DNA from: JAAZIN01 sp964464625 | GTDB lineage: Bacteria > Bacillota > Dethiobacteria > DTU022 | Assembly (NCBI GenBank): GCA_964464625.1 | Contig: CAYXKD010000012.1 | Location: 1 to 41,900, forward strand | Reading direction: 5' to 3' | Length of the DNA stretch: 41,900 nucleotides | In this document: positions 18,201-26,210 of the stretch, in pieces | Layout: every line of letters starts with the position of its first letter | How positions within the stretch are numbered: the stretch's first letter is position 1 | Notes under the pieces: model-generated | Told to the model about the DNA's origin: nothing | Database searches by the model: none | The model's input: the letters and a program-made list of their open reading frames with translations, nothing else | Program-made: the position numbers and the translations under genes

Positions 18201-18513
18201 CGCTGGTGGTCCGGGTGATCTCCAGCACAATATAGCTGGAAAAATTCTCGCTGCGCAGGAAAGCTGCCTCACCCTCTGCCCCTGTTTTCCCCCGCAGGTA
18301 ACTGCGCAGGTCCCGGGTGGTGCGATCCTCAAAGGCCGACGAGTTAAAGCGAATTTTTCTCAAGTCGGCCACGATCACCAGTTGCAGGGCATCGATAAGC
18401 GTTGATTTACCGGCGCCGTTGTCACCCGTGATCAGTGTGCTGCCATCAACGGGAATGGTTTCATTGGTGAAAAAATGCCAGTTGATCAGTTTTATTTTTG
18501 TCAGCAAACGCAC
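15205..18513 (-). CDS. jetC: Wadjet SMC-like ATPase JetC
   Basis: JetC is the MukB/SMC-like motor of Wadjet. Its 1102 residues show an N-terminal Walker A GDNGAGKST (30-38), long coiled-coil arms rich in Glu/Arg/Leu (about 225-450 and 640-900) around a hinge-like middle part, and a C-terminal ABC signature SGGE (999-1002) with Walker B RLVVFDEAFNRMD (D1034, E1035). No frameshift or loss of a key residue is seen. The start is GTG at 18513 after AGGTGG, nine bases away. It is separated from jetB by 144 bp, an unusually wide gap inside an otherwise tight operon, but no extra gene is evident there. Confidence 0.92.
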   Translation of the reverse strand: MRLLTKIKLINWHFFTNETIPVDGSTLITGDNGAGKSTLIDALQLVIVADLRKIRFNSSAFEDRTTRDLRSYLRGKTGAEGEAAFLRSENFSSYIVLEITRTTSGKSYLIGVVCDYYHATGEEDHVFFRVDEEPLCDELFFKEPSLPYSRREFFDHLKARGMKHQNYRNDLGCYISDLRQLFGGAKESFFSLFSKGISFSPITDLRRFVHDYILEEKVIDVETMRDYFEKFREVERIIGDTRREIAALEQIEEGYEEIEKLRRQLNLGGYMVQRAGWELEENRAGQKEEEKEKAEQAIKALAARIERDRAQRQSLEEGITRLRAEIAENESFKRERELQRSLEELGDELARLGRLEKNLSNQFKQEAGEGAELHRVMQYVDGPLLLSQPLPAAVERWIAATGAPERDYPEDWEKLAAGWQKAMEWLFLLKNSLEEEARGLREQITCLKEDLRGLSKNQILGRESPTMRLKQLLERELLTLAGEPIPVHIFCEVLEIRDPDWRDAVEGCLHPQKFDLLIPPGHFDAALDLFRREKPSSNLEDVGLVNTVGLLEEAQPPCAQSLAAEITAEVDYAEAYAARLLGTVIKCRSASELKEHESAVTPEGLLYRDHSLRQIPRAHFELPYIGKEAVRFQLARKKGELQEAERLLSEAEQRIAAAASAGHLVLDKRDRYRAWSQTVEQLQARPGLEEKQAAQQRELLSLDFSELEELKRTLARREESLRSLKEKLEQAIDERGGLRVKIADLDSAVEELRQAAEAKRQTCGAYLEALPAALQEECAQKWKREAARKNPAELHQNYTSSNEGARTRIDKRRPALVQLRTEFVFSFHFSGDPSAEDNEAFRQRLQLLVESHLQDYETRAREAREQAEQSFQENFVARLGEFIKLAREEIKELNRALQDMRFGTDAYRFSLTPSQDTRRYYEMIMDTGVYQGSIFRETFFQKHGDTITDLFNEITREGDDFPVNVQALTDYRSYLDFDIIITDTHNHKSYFSKVARDKSGGETQVPFYVAILASFYQAYQLYRKSDTLRLVVFDEAFNRMDADRIEEAVAFMKNLGFQAVIVAPTGRIQLIVPYMNTNLIVMRDGFNSFIERVSRKDLDGWS

Positions 18514-18657
18514 TTAAACACACCACCTGATGTTGCGGGGAAGGCAAAATTATCTTTCCCCCCAAAGGAGCCCGGCGCATACCCGAGGCGGCGGCCCGAA
18601 GCAGGTTTTTGCACCTGTTTTCCAGTGAGGGAAAGAAATTGGAGCTGCCAGGCAGGA

Positions 18658-19290
18658 TCACTCATTGGATTCAAGTTCATCCTCTTCGCCGCCATCCTCC
18701 CCGAACCGGGTTGCCTGCTCGTTCAGCCATTCGCCCAGAGATTCAAGATCGGCAATATTCAATACCAGCAGCAGCGAGGGATAGAGAAGGTAGAGCGCTT
18801 CGGGATCCCTCCAGTGGCCTCTTTTCAAATCCAGCAGGGAAAAACTGCTGAAGAGACGCAGGATGCGCTGCATATCTTCACGCGCCGGCAGCCGCTGCCG
18901 GATTCCAAGGGCCAGATATTTCTCCTGGATCTCCTGCCCCGTTACATAGACATGCTCGGTAAGGCGCAGCTCCCGTCTCTTGCTATCATAAAGGAGCCGG
19001 AGGATAAACAGAAAAATCGTCTCCTGGAGCGAAAAGCTGCGCCGGTTACGCTCATCACGATTGTAGAGCTGAAACACCGCCAGCTGGCGGTCTTGGAACA
19101 GATCCCAGCGCGCCAGGGCCAGGTACTGCTGAAACAGCGTCAGGTGCCTTTCAGCAAAACGGTAGGCGCTGCGATCTTCTTCCCGCTCAAAAACAAGGAA
19201 TGTCTTCGCCAGAAGACGATTCACCGTCTCGCTGAAAAGAGCCTTCTCTTTATCGTTCAGCTGCTCGTACAGCTCTTCAAAGCGAGCCAT
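18658..19290 (-). CDS. jetB: Wadjet kleisin-associated subunit JetB
   Basis: JetB (DUF4194 family; MukE-like winged-helix protein) is the KITE subunit of the Wadjet complex. The 210-residue product has helical MukE-like segments, including RNRRSFSLQETIFLFILRLLY and a wing region with EDMQRILRLFSSFSLLDL, and an acidic C-terminus (GEDGGEEDE). The longer frame reaches to 19437, but ATG 19290 has AAAGGAG eight bases upstream and lies 2 bases after the jetA stop, so it is the start. Assignment rests on position between jetA and jetC as well as on sequence. Confidence 0.85.
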   Translation of the reverse strand: MARFEELYEQLNDKEKALFSETVNRLLAKTFLVFEREEDRSAYRFAERHLTLFQQYLALARWDLFQDRQLAVFQLYNRDERNRRSFSLQETIFLFILRLLYDSKRRELRLTEHVYVTGQEIQEKYLALGIRQRLPAREDMQRILRLFSSFSLLDLKRGHWRDPEALYLLYPSLLLVLNIADLESLGEWLNEQATRFGEDGGEEDELESNE

Positions 19291-19292
19291 TT

Positions 19293-20729
19293 TTAGGGCT
19301 CCTTTCGCTGTAGAATCAGGGCGGGCACCTCGATAGATCCCCTGCGCAAAGCCACTGTCTTCCCCCGCTCTCCCGCCAGCAAATATTCTGCCCTGCGTGA
19401 AGGGCTGTACAGGATGATATAGATCAATCGGATCCACTGCTCTTTGCTGTAAAGCGGCGCCTTGCTCAAAGGAAGCTCCTTTTCCCCCGCCAGCAGCTCC
19501 GCCACGTAACGGTTGATCTCTTCAACAGTAATCTCCTCCCGGACCCGCCGGCTGAAATGGGCGAGCTTGTTCCGGCGGGTCTGACTGGAGATTTCCTGCA
19601 GGCGCAGCGGCTCCGGAATATGCTCCTGCCGGCGCCGGGCCGGAGTCTTGAAGCTCAGATCATCCACGACCCGCTGGGGGAAAAGCCTGATGAGGCGGCC
19701 CACGCTATCAACCACCTCCTCACGCTCACCGCTGCGCCTCGCTTCTGATGAAAGATAGCGCAGAGCATGCCGCAGCGACTGCTCGCTCCCTTTGCCATGC
19801 CGGAGCTGGAAGCGCAGCTTCTCCACTGCAGCACGAGCATACTGGACATTGCGCCTGTCGATCTCTTCGATGATCTCATCCATGCTGTTAAATGAATCCT
19901 CGATATATTCCAACCGGTCGTAGATTAAATTCTCCGCTTGAAGGTTGTCCAGCGCCTGCTTTTCCTCCACCATCAACCGGGCCTGTTCGGCGATAGCCGG
20001 GCGGTTTGCCTGCCACTGTTTCACCCGCATGATGATCCCGGTGCGGTACTTGGAAATATGCTCCGATGTTTTCAGGCGGTAATATTGCTCTCCAAGCACT
20101 TCGCTAAAATACTGATCAAAAATATGACTCAGCACATCGCGCGGAGCCTTCGCCTCGAGCAGCTCTGCGGTATACTTTTTGATGCTGTGGCTAAGGCTTC
20201 TCAAGCCGCCGACGAGCTCGCAGGTAGCTTCATGGGCCTGTTGCAGAGCAATATGGGAGAGCCCTTCTTCACCCGTTAGATTCTGGTAGATGCCGAGGAT
20301 CCGCCCGCGGTACTCCATGCGGTAACCCTTGCGTATCTTATCCAGGGTATCCAGGAGAGCCTGAGCGTGATCAGGCAGCGACACCCGAAAACTGTAATCA
20401 GGATGCTGCTCCTGCTCCAGCCATCCCATCTCATCAAGCTTGCGAAAAAGAAGGTTGGCCCGATCACGAGTGCTGCGGTCAGATTCGCGCTCACCGGTTT
20501 CGGGATCATACTCCTCTTCCGGCCATTCGCCAACAGCAGCCGTATCGAGATATTCACAAAATAGATCGATAATTGTTTCCTTGGGCAGTGTATAGATGCT
20601 GCGCTGGTACAGATCGTAAACCAGAAACAGCAGATCTGCATGCAGCTCTTTCAGCGGTCCCGTGAAAACAGAAAAAAGGTTTTCCGGAATGTGCGCAAAA
20701 AGCCGGTTGTCAGAGTTAAGGTTGATCAT
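19293..20729 (-). CDS. jetA: Wadjet kleisin subunit JetA
   Basis: JetA is the MukF-like kleisin that bridges the JetC heads. The 478-residue protein starts with a winged-helix part containing RLFAHIPENLFSVFTGP (about 9-25), which I recall from the JetA family that is common in Clostridia (probably Wadjet type II; the type is an inference). The rest is mainly helical, with a long charged central stretch. It is first in the operon jetA-jetB-jetC-jetD. The ATG at 20729 has only AAGG close by, a weak ribosome site. No recognisable promoter was found in the 240 bp upstream. Such low expression would suit a toxic defence system, but this is speculative. Confidence 0.85.
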   Translation of the reverse strand: MINLNSDNRLFAHIPENLFSVFTGPLKELHADLLFLVYDLYQRSIYTLPKETIIDLFCEYLDTAAVGEWPEEEYDPETGERESDRSTRDRANLLFRKLDEMGWLEQEQHPDYSFRVSLPDHAQALLDTLDKIRKGYRMEYRGRILGIYQNLTGEEGLSHIALQQAHEATCELVGGLRSLSHSIKKYTAELLEAKAPRDVLSHIFDQYFSEVLGEQYYRLKTSEHISKYRTGIIMRVKQWQANRPAIAEQARLMVEEKQALDNLQAENLIYDRLEYIEDSFNSMDEIIEEIDRRNVQYARAAVEKLRFQLRHGKGSEQSLRHALRYLSSEARRSGEREEVVDSVGRLIRLFPQRVVDDLSFKTPARRRQEHIPEPLRLQEISSQTRRNKLAHFSRRVREEITVEEINRYVAELLAGEKELPLSKAPLYSKEQWIRLIYIILYSPSRRAEYLLAGERGKTVALRRGSIEVPALILQRKEP

Positions 20730-20949
20730 GCCTTACTATTCAACGCGGCTGGATAAAATCCCTTGAAATAAGGTCAGGCACATAGATCCCCAAACCGGAA
20801 GAACCGGCATCCTGATCCATCTAAGGGAGTCAAAATTTACCCGGTTGATTACTTGATCTTTAAATAAGCCTCCTGGCACATACCCGCCCCGTAGTGCCCT
20901 TTAAGAGAGGAGGAGAGCGATCTCCCGATATCTCTGACCTGCCAAAGTC

Positions 20950-20966
20950 CCTGTCCCTATGACAGG
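20950..20966 (-). terminator. hairpin after the sucD-like gene
   Basis: CCTGTC (20950-20955) and GACAGG (20961-20966) form a 6-bp stem with a 5-base loop, 5 bases after the stop of the gene at 20972. A short, imperfect T-run (GACTTTGG) follows on the minus strand. It belongs with a similar element after the GH57 gene. Confidence 0.4.
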
Positions 20967-20971
20967 TGGGG

Positions 20972-21868
20972 TCAGCCCAGGGTGTTTTGCAGCAGGGTGA
21001 TGACGTCGTCGAATTCCTCGGCAATGTGAGCGCCTGCTTCGGAGAGGCGCTGCATCTTGCCCGTGGGACGTCCGCTGCTCCCTTCAATGATCGCCGCAGC
21101 ATGGCCAAATACGGTCCCTTCAGGCAGGTTTTCTGTAAAACGACCGGAGACGTAAACGATAAGAGGCTTTGTAAATCCGCCCGAGGCGATATGATCGGCC
21201 ACCTCTTCTTCAAACCCTGTTCCGGGCTCGGAATACATGACCACGGCTTCGGTCCCGGAGTCCTCCTGGAACAGATCCAGCAAATCCTTCGGGGGTGATC
21301 CGATGAGGGCGTCGCCGCCGATGCTCACGCTGGTGCTCACACCGTAACCGGCCCGCTTCACCATCCAGGAGCTCTCAGCAGTCATCCCGCCGCTGCGGGA
21401 GATGACTCCCACGCAGCCGGGGACAAAACAGCGCTCTGTATTGTCACCCCCGATGGCGCCAAGTTTGCATTTCTCGCCTGGACTGATGATCCCCACCGAG
21501 TTGGGCCCCACGACCCGGACCCCCTGATCCCGGGTCAATTTCAAAATTTTGACCACATCCATCTGGGGGATATTCTCTGTAACAATGAGAATTGTCTTGA
21601 TCTCATTTTCCACCGCTTCCATAACGGCATCGAGAACCGCCGCCGGGGGGACATAGACAATGCTTGTATTCAGATCATGGGATAGAGCAGCTGCTTTCAT
21701 GGTGTCGTATACCGGGACACCTTCAACCTCCTGCCCGCCCCGCCCCGGGGTCACCCCGGCTATTACAGGCGTACCGTACTTGAGCATCAGCCCGGTGACC
21801 ATGGTTGCTTCACGCCCTGTAATGCCCTGGATAACCACCCGTGAATGTCGATCCACCAGAATAGCCAT
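20972..21868 (-). CDS. acyl-CoA ligase alpha subunit, SucD-like (citramalate/malate/succinate)
   Basis: The 298-residue protein is a SucD-type subunit: a CoA-binding Rossmann domain with GITGREATMVTG (15-26) and a ligase domain with the phosphohistidine H256 in FGHAAAI. It forms acyl-CoA from a dicarboxylic acid, CoA and ATP/GTP with the upstream beta subunit, to which it is coupled by a TAATG overlap. A third gene of this operon encodes a CitE-like lyase, which favours malate or citramalate as the acid over succinate; malate-CoA ligase (MtkAB) has the same two-subunit design. The substrate cannot be settled by sequence. Confidence 0.8.
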   Translation of the reverse strand: MAILVDRHSRVVIQGITGREATMVTGLMLKYGTPVIAGVTPGRGGQEVEGVPVYDTMKAAALSHDLNTSIVYVPPAAVLDAVMEAVENEIKTILIVTENIPQMDVVKILKLTRDQGVRVVGPNSVGIISPGEKCKLGAIGGDNTERCFVPGCVGVISRSGGMTAESSWMVKRAGYGVSTSVSIGGDALIGSPPKDLLDLFQEDSGTEAVVMYSEPGTGFEEEVADHIASGGFTKPLIVYVSGRFTENLPEGTVFGHAAAIIEGSSGRPTGKMQRLSEAGAHIAEEFDDVITLLQNTLG

Positions 21869-23103
21869 TACTGATCACCCCACTGATCGTAGTCCGGATA
21901 GACCCGGCGCATTTCTTCTACCATCTTGTTGGCGGCCTGGGTCAGGGTGATATCATCGCCATGATACTCAATGCCGAAGTCTTCAAAGATCTTTTTTCCT
22001 TCGGCATCAAAGGTGCCCGCTTCCCTGATCACCACAGGATAAGCAGCAGGATCGATCCCCAGCTCTTTTAAAGCGCGCACCACACCCCGGGCCATTACAT
22101 TGATCTGGGTATTGCTGGTAATGTTATGGGCGAGGAAGAGACCCTTTACCCCTTTTTTGGAGAGAATCCCCTTGCATAAGCCGTAGACCTTGCTCTCTGT
22201 AGGATTGCCCCCAACCTCGCTGTAATTGGCCGGGCGGCCGCCCGCCCTGATCAGGGCATCCATAAGCAGCAGGCTGGCGCCGCCGCCGCCGCACATGAAA
22301 CCGATATCTCCCCCATCCAGTTCTGTGTAGCGGGCTGTGCCCCGGTAGGCTTCCTTTTCGTTCACTGCCACCAGGTGCTTCTCCAGTTCGGTCAGGGGGC
22401 GCCAGGCGCGATCGCTGCCGGCCTGGAACATTCCTTTCAACTGCGGCTGGCGGTAGAGAGCGCCTTCATCGATGCTTAAAACCGAGTCAACAGCCATCAT
22501 CTTTTCATCTTCTGTTACCACCAGGGGATTGATCTCCAGGATGGTGCAATCATGCTCAATAAAAGCATTGTACATGCGCGTCGTCAACGCACCGGCCTGG
22601 CGCAGCAGGTTGCCTGTAAGGCCCAGGCCGGACCAGATCTCGACGGACCTGAATGCGGGCAGGCCCATGAAGGGATCGACATGAGTATAGCTGATCTTAT
22701 CGGGGTGCTCTCTGCCCAACTCTTCGATATCAATACCTCCTGCACTCCCGGCGATAATCACGGGCAAGCGCACTGATTTGTCGATGGTAATGGAGAGATA
22801 CATCTCCTGACGGATATTCAATTTCTGTTCAACGAGTACCTGCTCAACGGGATAATAGCCCACCGTCATTTTCAAAAGCCCCGAGGCCTCGCGAAAAACC
22901 TCTTCAGCAGTGCCGGCAAAGCGAATGGCGCCCGCTTTGCCCCTTTTCCCAACAGGGACCAGTGCTTTCAACACCACGGGCAATCCGACCTTTTCAGCAG
23001 CCTCTACGGCCTCCTGCGCCGTTGAGGCTGCAAACCCTTCAGGAACAGGCAGTCCATGTTTTTTCAGCAAGTTTTTGCCATGATGCTCCAGTATCCGGGC
23101 CAT
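21868..23103 (-). CDS. acyl-CoA ligase beta subunit, SucC-like (citramalate/malate/succinate)
   Basis: The 411-residue protein is the ATP-grasp beta subunit of a succinyl-CoA-synthetase-type ligase. It has the typical N-terminus (ILEHHGKNLLKKHGLPVPEG), ATP-grasp lysine region VVLKALVPVGKRGKAGAI, the Mg site EINPLVV near residues 190-196, and the C-terminal CoA-ligase fold with FMCGGGGASLL. ATG 23103 follows AGGAGGTG by nine bases; GTG 23115 is also in frame. Gene order lyase-beta-alpha is tight (21 bp, then overlap), showing one operon. See the alpha subunit for the substrate question. Confidence 0.8.
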   Translation of the reverse strand: MARILEHHGKNLLKKHGLPVPEGFAASTAQEAVEAAEKVGLPVVLKALVPVGKRGKAGAIRFAGTAEEVFREASGLLKMTVGYYPVEQVLVEQKLNIRQEMYLSITIDKSVRLPVIIAGSAGGIDIEELGREHPDKISYTHVDPFMGLPAFRSVEIWSGLGLTGNLLRQAGALTTRMYNAFIEHDCTILEINPLVVTEDEKMMAVDSVLSIDEGALYRQPQLKGMFQAGSDRAWRPLTELEKHLVAVNEKEAYRGTARYTELDGGDIGFMCGGGGASLLLMDALIRAGGRPANYSEVGGNPTESKVYGLCKGILSKKGVKGLFLAHNITSNTQINVMARGVVRALKELGIDPAAYPVVIREAGTFDAEGKKIFEDFGIEYHGDDITLTQAANKMVEEMRRVYPDYDQWGDQ

Positions 23104-23124
23104 AATAAACCCCACCTCCTCTGG

Positions 23125-24012
23125 TTATACTTGTGTTTCTTTGGCAGCAATTAGCTCCGCCAGCTGCAGCAGGCGCCGGGCATTTTGCACCACCGGGTAA
23201 TCTATGAATTTCCCTCCCTCCAGGGTGATGGCGGCGTGACCCTTTGCCTCCGCTTCTTCGAAAGCATCCACCACTTTACGGGCAAAATCTATCTCCCCTT
23301 CCGAGGGGGAGAATATGCGATTCACCGGTTCGATCTGTCCCGGGTGGATGACCAGCTTTCCCTGGAACCCGAGAGTGCGGGCGGTGTGGCTGTCCCTGAC
23401 CAACCCCTCAGCATCCCTAATTTCAGTGTATACCGTGTCGATGGGCGGCTCCAGGCCCGCCGCCCGTGAAGTATTTACCAGGCGGGTCCTGGCATAGAAA
23501 ATTTCCGCTCCTTCAGCGGTCAGATTCACTCCCAGATCTGCGGTATAGTCCACGGCGCCGAAGCAAAGACGCTTAACCCTGGGCACGGCGCCGGCGATGG
23601 CCGGTGCGTTTTCAACACCCCGGGCATTTTCAATGAGGGGAATAAGATCGACAGTTCCAGCAGGGATGGAGTGCTTTTTTTCCAGGTGGGAGATATACCA
23701 ATCTACTTTTTCCAGATCTCCCGGCTGTTCCACCTTGGGTAACATGATCCCATCGAGACCGGGTATAACAACTTCTGCCAGGTCATCGATGGCCAATCCT
23801 GTGCTCAGCGCATTTATCCGCACATAGCCGGCGGAAGATCGAGCCAGCACCAGTGCTGCAGCAACTGCAGGCCTGACATTTTCTTTTTCGCTCAGAGGCA
23901 CCGCATCTTCCAAGTCCAGAATAACCGCATCAGCAGTCAGGCTGAGCGCTTTTTCCACCCTTCGGGCCACATTGCCCGGTGCGAAGAGGAGAGAACGTAA
24001 GAGCAAAACCAT
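23125..24012 (-). CDS. CitE/HpcH-type acyl-CoA lyase (citramalyl- or malyl-CoA lyase)
   Basis: The 295-residue protein belongs to the CitE/malyl-CoA lyase family. It has the ILDLEDAVPLSEK motif (31-43), the substrate arginine R65 in VRINAL, the Mg-binding glutamate E128 in PLIENARG, and D155 in FGAVDYTADLG. Such enzymes cleave beta-hydroxyacyl-CoA thioesters to acetyl-CoA plus an oxo-acid. No citrate-lyase alpha, gamma or ACP-linkage genes are nearby, so it should act on free CoA thioesters made by the neighbouring ligase: citramalyl-CoA to pyruvate, or malyl-CoA to glyoxylate. The ATG at 24012 has AAAGGGG only 3-4 bases away; TTG 24006 is an alternative. Confidence 0.8.
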   Translation of the reverse strand: MVLLLRSLLFAPGNVARRVEKALSLTADAVILDLEDAVPLSEKENVRPAVAAALVLARSSAGYVRINALSTGLAIDDLAEVVIPGLDGIMLPKVEQPGDLEKVDWYISHLEKKHSIPAGTVDLIPLIENARGVENAPAIAGAVPRVKRLCFGAVDYTADLGVNLTAEGAEIFYARTRLVNTSRAAGLEPPIDTVYTEIRDAEGLVRDSHTARTLGFQGKLVIHPGQIEPVNRIFSPSEGEIDFARKVVDAFEEAEAKGHAAITLEGGKFIDYPVVQNARRLLQLAELIAAKETQV

Positions 24013-24060
24013 GTACCCCTTTCCAAATTATTTTGAATAGAGAGCAATTCCGTTATTTGA

Positions 24061-24089
24061 ATTATACTGTACTTTTAAGCTCTTTGCAG
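24061..24089 (-). promoter_or_regulatory. candidate promoter for the lyase-ligase operon
   Basis: On the minus strand, CTGCAA (24084-24089), 17 bases, and a perfect TATAAT (24061-24066) lie about 50 bases before the start of the CitE-like gene. The -35 box is weak. ATTGCAACA (24103-24111), a half-site like those elsewhere, is about 15 bases upstream of it. Confidence 0.45.
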
Positions 24090-24231
24090 GCCAATAGCTG
24101 TCATTGCAACATCAGAGCACAGTGCAGCAGAGCACATACAAACCTGGGTAATATCCATGCCGTAGCGCATTTCATATAAAAGAGTAAGTTTTATCCGGCC
24201 CCGCAATGACATCCCAGGCTTTACCAACCCG

Positions 24232-24260
24232 TTGACATGAAAATTCCTCTGATCTATAAT
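24232..24260 (+). promoter_or_regulatory. perfect sigma-A promoter of the ThDP operon
   Basis: TTGACA (24232-24237), exactly 17 bases, then TATAAT (24255-24260): both boxes match consensus fully. Such a strong promoter would need a repressor, and a palindrome begins two bases after the -10 box. Confidence 0.8.
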
Positions 24261-24262
24261 TG

Positions 24263-24278
24263 TGTTGCTAATACAACA
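24263..24278 (+). promoter_or_regulatory. operator-like palindrome at the ThDP operon start site
   Basis: TGTTG and CAACA arms surround CTAATA. The site covers the expected transcription start, so a bound repressor would block the promoter. A further inverted pair, ATGTT (24282-24286) and AACAT (24298-24302), follows. The IclR protein encoded in the same operon is the natural candidate, but this is inferred. Confidence 0.5.
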
Positions 24279-24410
24279 ACAATGTTTTGGAATACGCAAC
24301 ATAAAAGGCAGAGTAACCGACGGGTTCTCCTCATACCCGCTGCTCTACACCCAAGTCATTGGAGGACCCGTACAGCTAATTTGTTCTACTTTACAATGGA
24401 GGTGGATTTT

Positions 24411-26210
24411 TTGAAGCTGACCGGCGGTCAAATAGTGGCCCGGACGCTGCTCAACAGGGGTGTGCCCTGGATAGCAGGAATACCGGGGCACGGTTGCCTG
24501 GCACTGGTTGATGCATTTTTGGAAGAAAACTCCGGATTGCCAATGTATATGGTGCGTCATGAACAGAGCGCTGTTCACATGGCGGACGGTTATTACAGGG
24601 TCACGGGGAGGCCTGCGGCAGTTTTTACCTCGATAGGCCCCGGGGCGCTGAACCTGGCTGTAGGGCTGGGTACCGCATATGTCGATTCCACCGCGGTGCT
24701 GGCTTTAACGGGAGAGACCCATTCCTATATGTTCGGACGCGGAGTGCTCCAGGAAATAGAGAGGACCAGGGTTGCCGATTCCCTGCGTGTTCTGGAACCG
24801 GTATCCAAGTTCGCCGCGCTCGTTACAAGAGTAGAGCAGCTGCCTCACATGCTGAACCGGGCTTTCAAGGCCATGCAGGGAGGAAGGGCAGGCCCCGCTG
24901 TAATTTCACTGCCCATGGACGTTCAAGCCGATGCCCTTGATTATGCGCCCGAAACCTTTGAGTGCAGCACAATTCGCCTGCCGCATCCCGATGCTGCCGC
25001 GCTGAAAAATGCGGCCGCTTTGCTGGGAGAAGCACGCAGGCCCGTGATCCTGGCTGGTGGCGGTGTTTTACGCTCCCGGGCATCGCAAGCCTTACTCACC
25101 CTGGCGGAGCGGCTGGGCGCAGCGGTGATTACCACCATGGCCGGAAAAAGCTGTTTCCCCGAAGATCATCCCCTCTATGCCTGGCATGCCGGCTCCAAAG
25201 GGACAAAGTGCGGCAATGAACTGGCCTCCGGCGCAGATGTCTTGCTGGCTGTGGGCTGCCGTTTTGCCGATGAAACGACCTCCTCCTACCGCAAGGGTAT
25301 CAGCTTCAACATTCCGCCGACAAAATTGATTCATGCCGATATCGATCCCCTGGAAATAGGTAAAAATTATCCTGTCACCGAAGGGCTTATCGGTGATGCC
25401 GGAGCCATATTGCAGGGCCTGGTTGAGGAACTGGGTCCGGCTGCCGAAGATTTCCGCAACAAAGCTTACACCGCAGAAATAGCAGAGAGGAAATCCGCCT
25501 GGTTGAAAACACTTGAACCCTTCCGTTCCGTCACCCATGTCCCAGTTACCTTATCCAGGGCGCTCTGCGAAATCAGGCGGGCGCTGCCGCGCCGCGGCTA
25601 CCTGGTTACATCCTCGGGCCACAGCCAGGCCCAGATACTGCAGGAATTTCCTTTCTATGAGCCGGGCACTCTTGTGACAACGGGCGGTTTTTCCACCATG
25701 GGATTTGCCCTGCCCGCAGCCATGGGAGTAAAGCTTGCCTGCCCGGAAGCACCGGTAGCAGCGGTTGTGGGTGACGGCGATTTTCTGATGACAGTTCAGG
25801 AACTAGCCACAGCTAAACAGTACGGCCTGCCCATTATCGTCATCGTGCTCAACAACGGGGGTTTTCTATCCATTCGCGATCTGCAGATGGATGTATATGG
25901 CGATAACCGGGCTTATGCCACCGAATTCACAACTTCACAGGGTGGAATTTCCGCCGTTGATTTTGCCTCACTGGCCCGCTCCTTCGGGTTTAAGGCAGAA
26001 TGTGTCTCCAAACCGGGAGAAGTGGAACCGGCGGTTAAACGCGCTCTTGCGGCAGGGGAACCGGGCCTTGTGGAGGTTCAGGTCAACCGTCAGTATCCCT
26101 ACTCAGGGGGCGGTGCCGCTGGCTGGTGGGATGTCCCCGTCCCCGAATATCTGGAGGAGAGAAGAAAGGCTTATGAGGAAAACCGGAATAAAGAAACCCT
26201 CGGATTCTAA
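24411..26210 (+). CDS. ThDP-dependent enzyme, acetolactate-synthase-like, function unknown
   Basis: The 599-residue protein has three domains as in acetolactate synthase and its relatives. The cofactor-activating glutamate is present (E51 in VRHEQSAVHMADGYY), which rules out a classical glyoxylate carboligase, where valine replaces it. The ThDP/Mg site is GDG (454-456) with LNN 25 residues later. IPGHG near the N-terminus differs from the GIPG(G/S) of biosynthetic AHAS, and no small regulatory subunit is adjacent. It may cleave or condense 2-oxo acids. A TTG start at 24411 with GGAGGTG six bases before is far better than upstream in-frame codons. It leads the operon with the IclR gene, which overlaps its end by 38 bases. 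Confidence 0.75.
   Translation: MKLTGGQIVARTLLNRGVPWIAGIPGHGCLALVDAFLEENSGLPMYMVRHEQSAVHMADGYYRVTGRPAAVFTSIGPGALNLAVGLGTAYVDSTAVLALTGETHSYMFGRGVLQEIERTRVADSLRVLEPVSKFAALVTRVEQLPHMLNRAFKAMQGGRAGPAVISLPMDVQADALDYAPETFECSTIRLPHPDAAALKNAAALLGEARRPVILAGGGVLRSRASQALLTLAERLGAAVITTMAGKSCFPEDHPLYAWHAGSKGTKCGNELASGADVLLAVGCRFADETTSSYRKGISFNIPPTKLIHADIDPLEIGKNYPVTEGLIGDAGAILQGLVEELGPAAEDFRNKAYTAEIAERKSAWLKTLEPFRSVTHVPVTLSRALCEIRRALPRRGYLVTSSGHSQAQILQEFPFYEPGTLVTTGGFSTMGFALPAAMGVKLACPEAPVAAVVGDGDFLMTVQELATAKQYGLPIIVIVLNNGGFLSIRDLQMDVYGDNRAYATEFTTSQGGISAVDFASLARSFGFKAECVSKPGEVEPAVKRALAAGEPGLVEVQVNRQYPYSGGGAAGWWDVPVPEYLEERRKAYEENRNKETLGF

Larger units (their letters stand above)
24013..24410. other. divergent regulatory region between the lyase and ThDP operons
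   Basis: This 398-bp stretch holds no gene. It has a consensus plus-strand promoter (24232-24260), a palindrome at 24263-24278, more GCAACA half-sites at 24106-24111 and 24296-24301, and a TATAAT on the minus strand (24061-24066) for the lyase operon. The leader of the ThDP gene is about 140 bases long. Confidence 0.6.

Noticed and set aside
24411..26210. Considered glyoxylate carboligase for the ThDP enzyme because the CitE-like lyase could supply glyoxylate.
   Set aside because: The catalytic glutamate (E51 in RHEQ) is present, whereas glyoxylate carboligase has valine there; left as function unknown.
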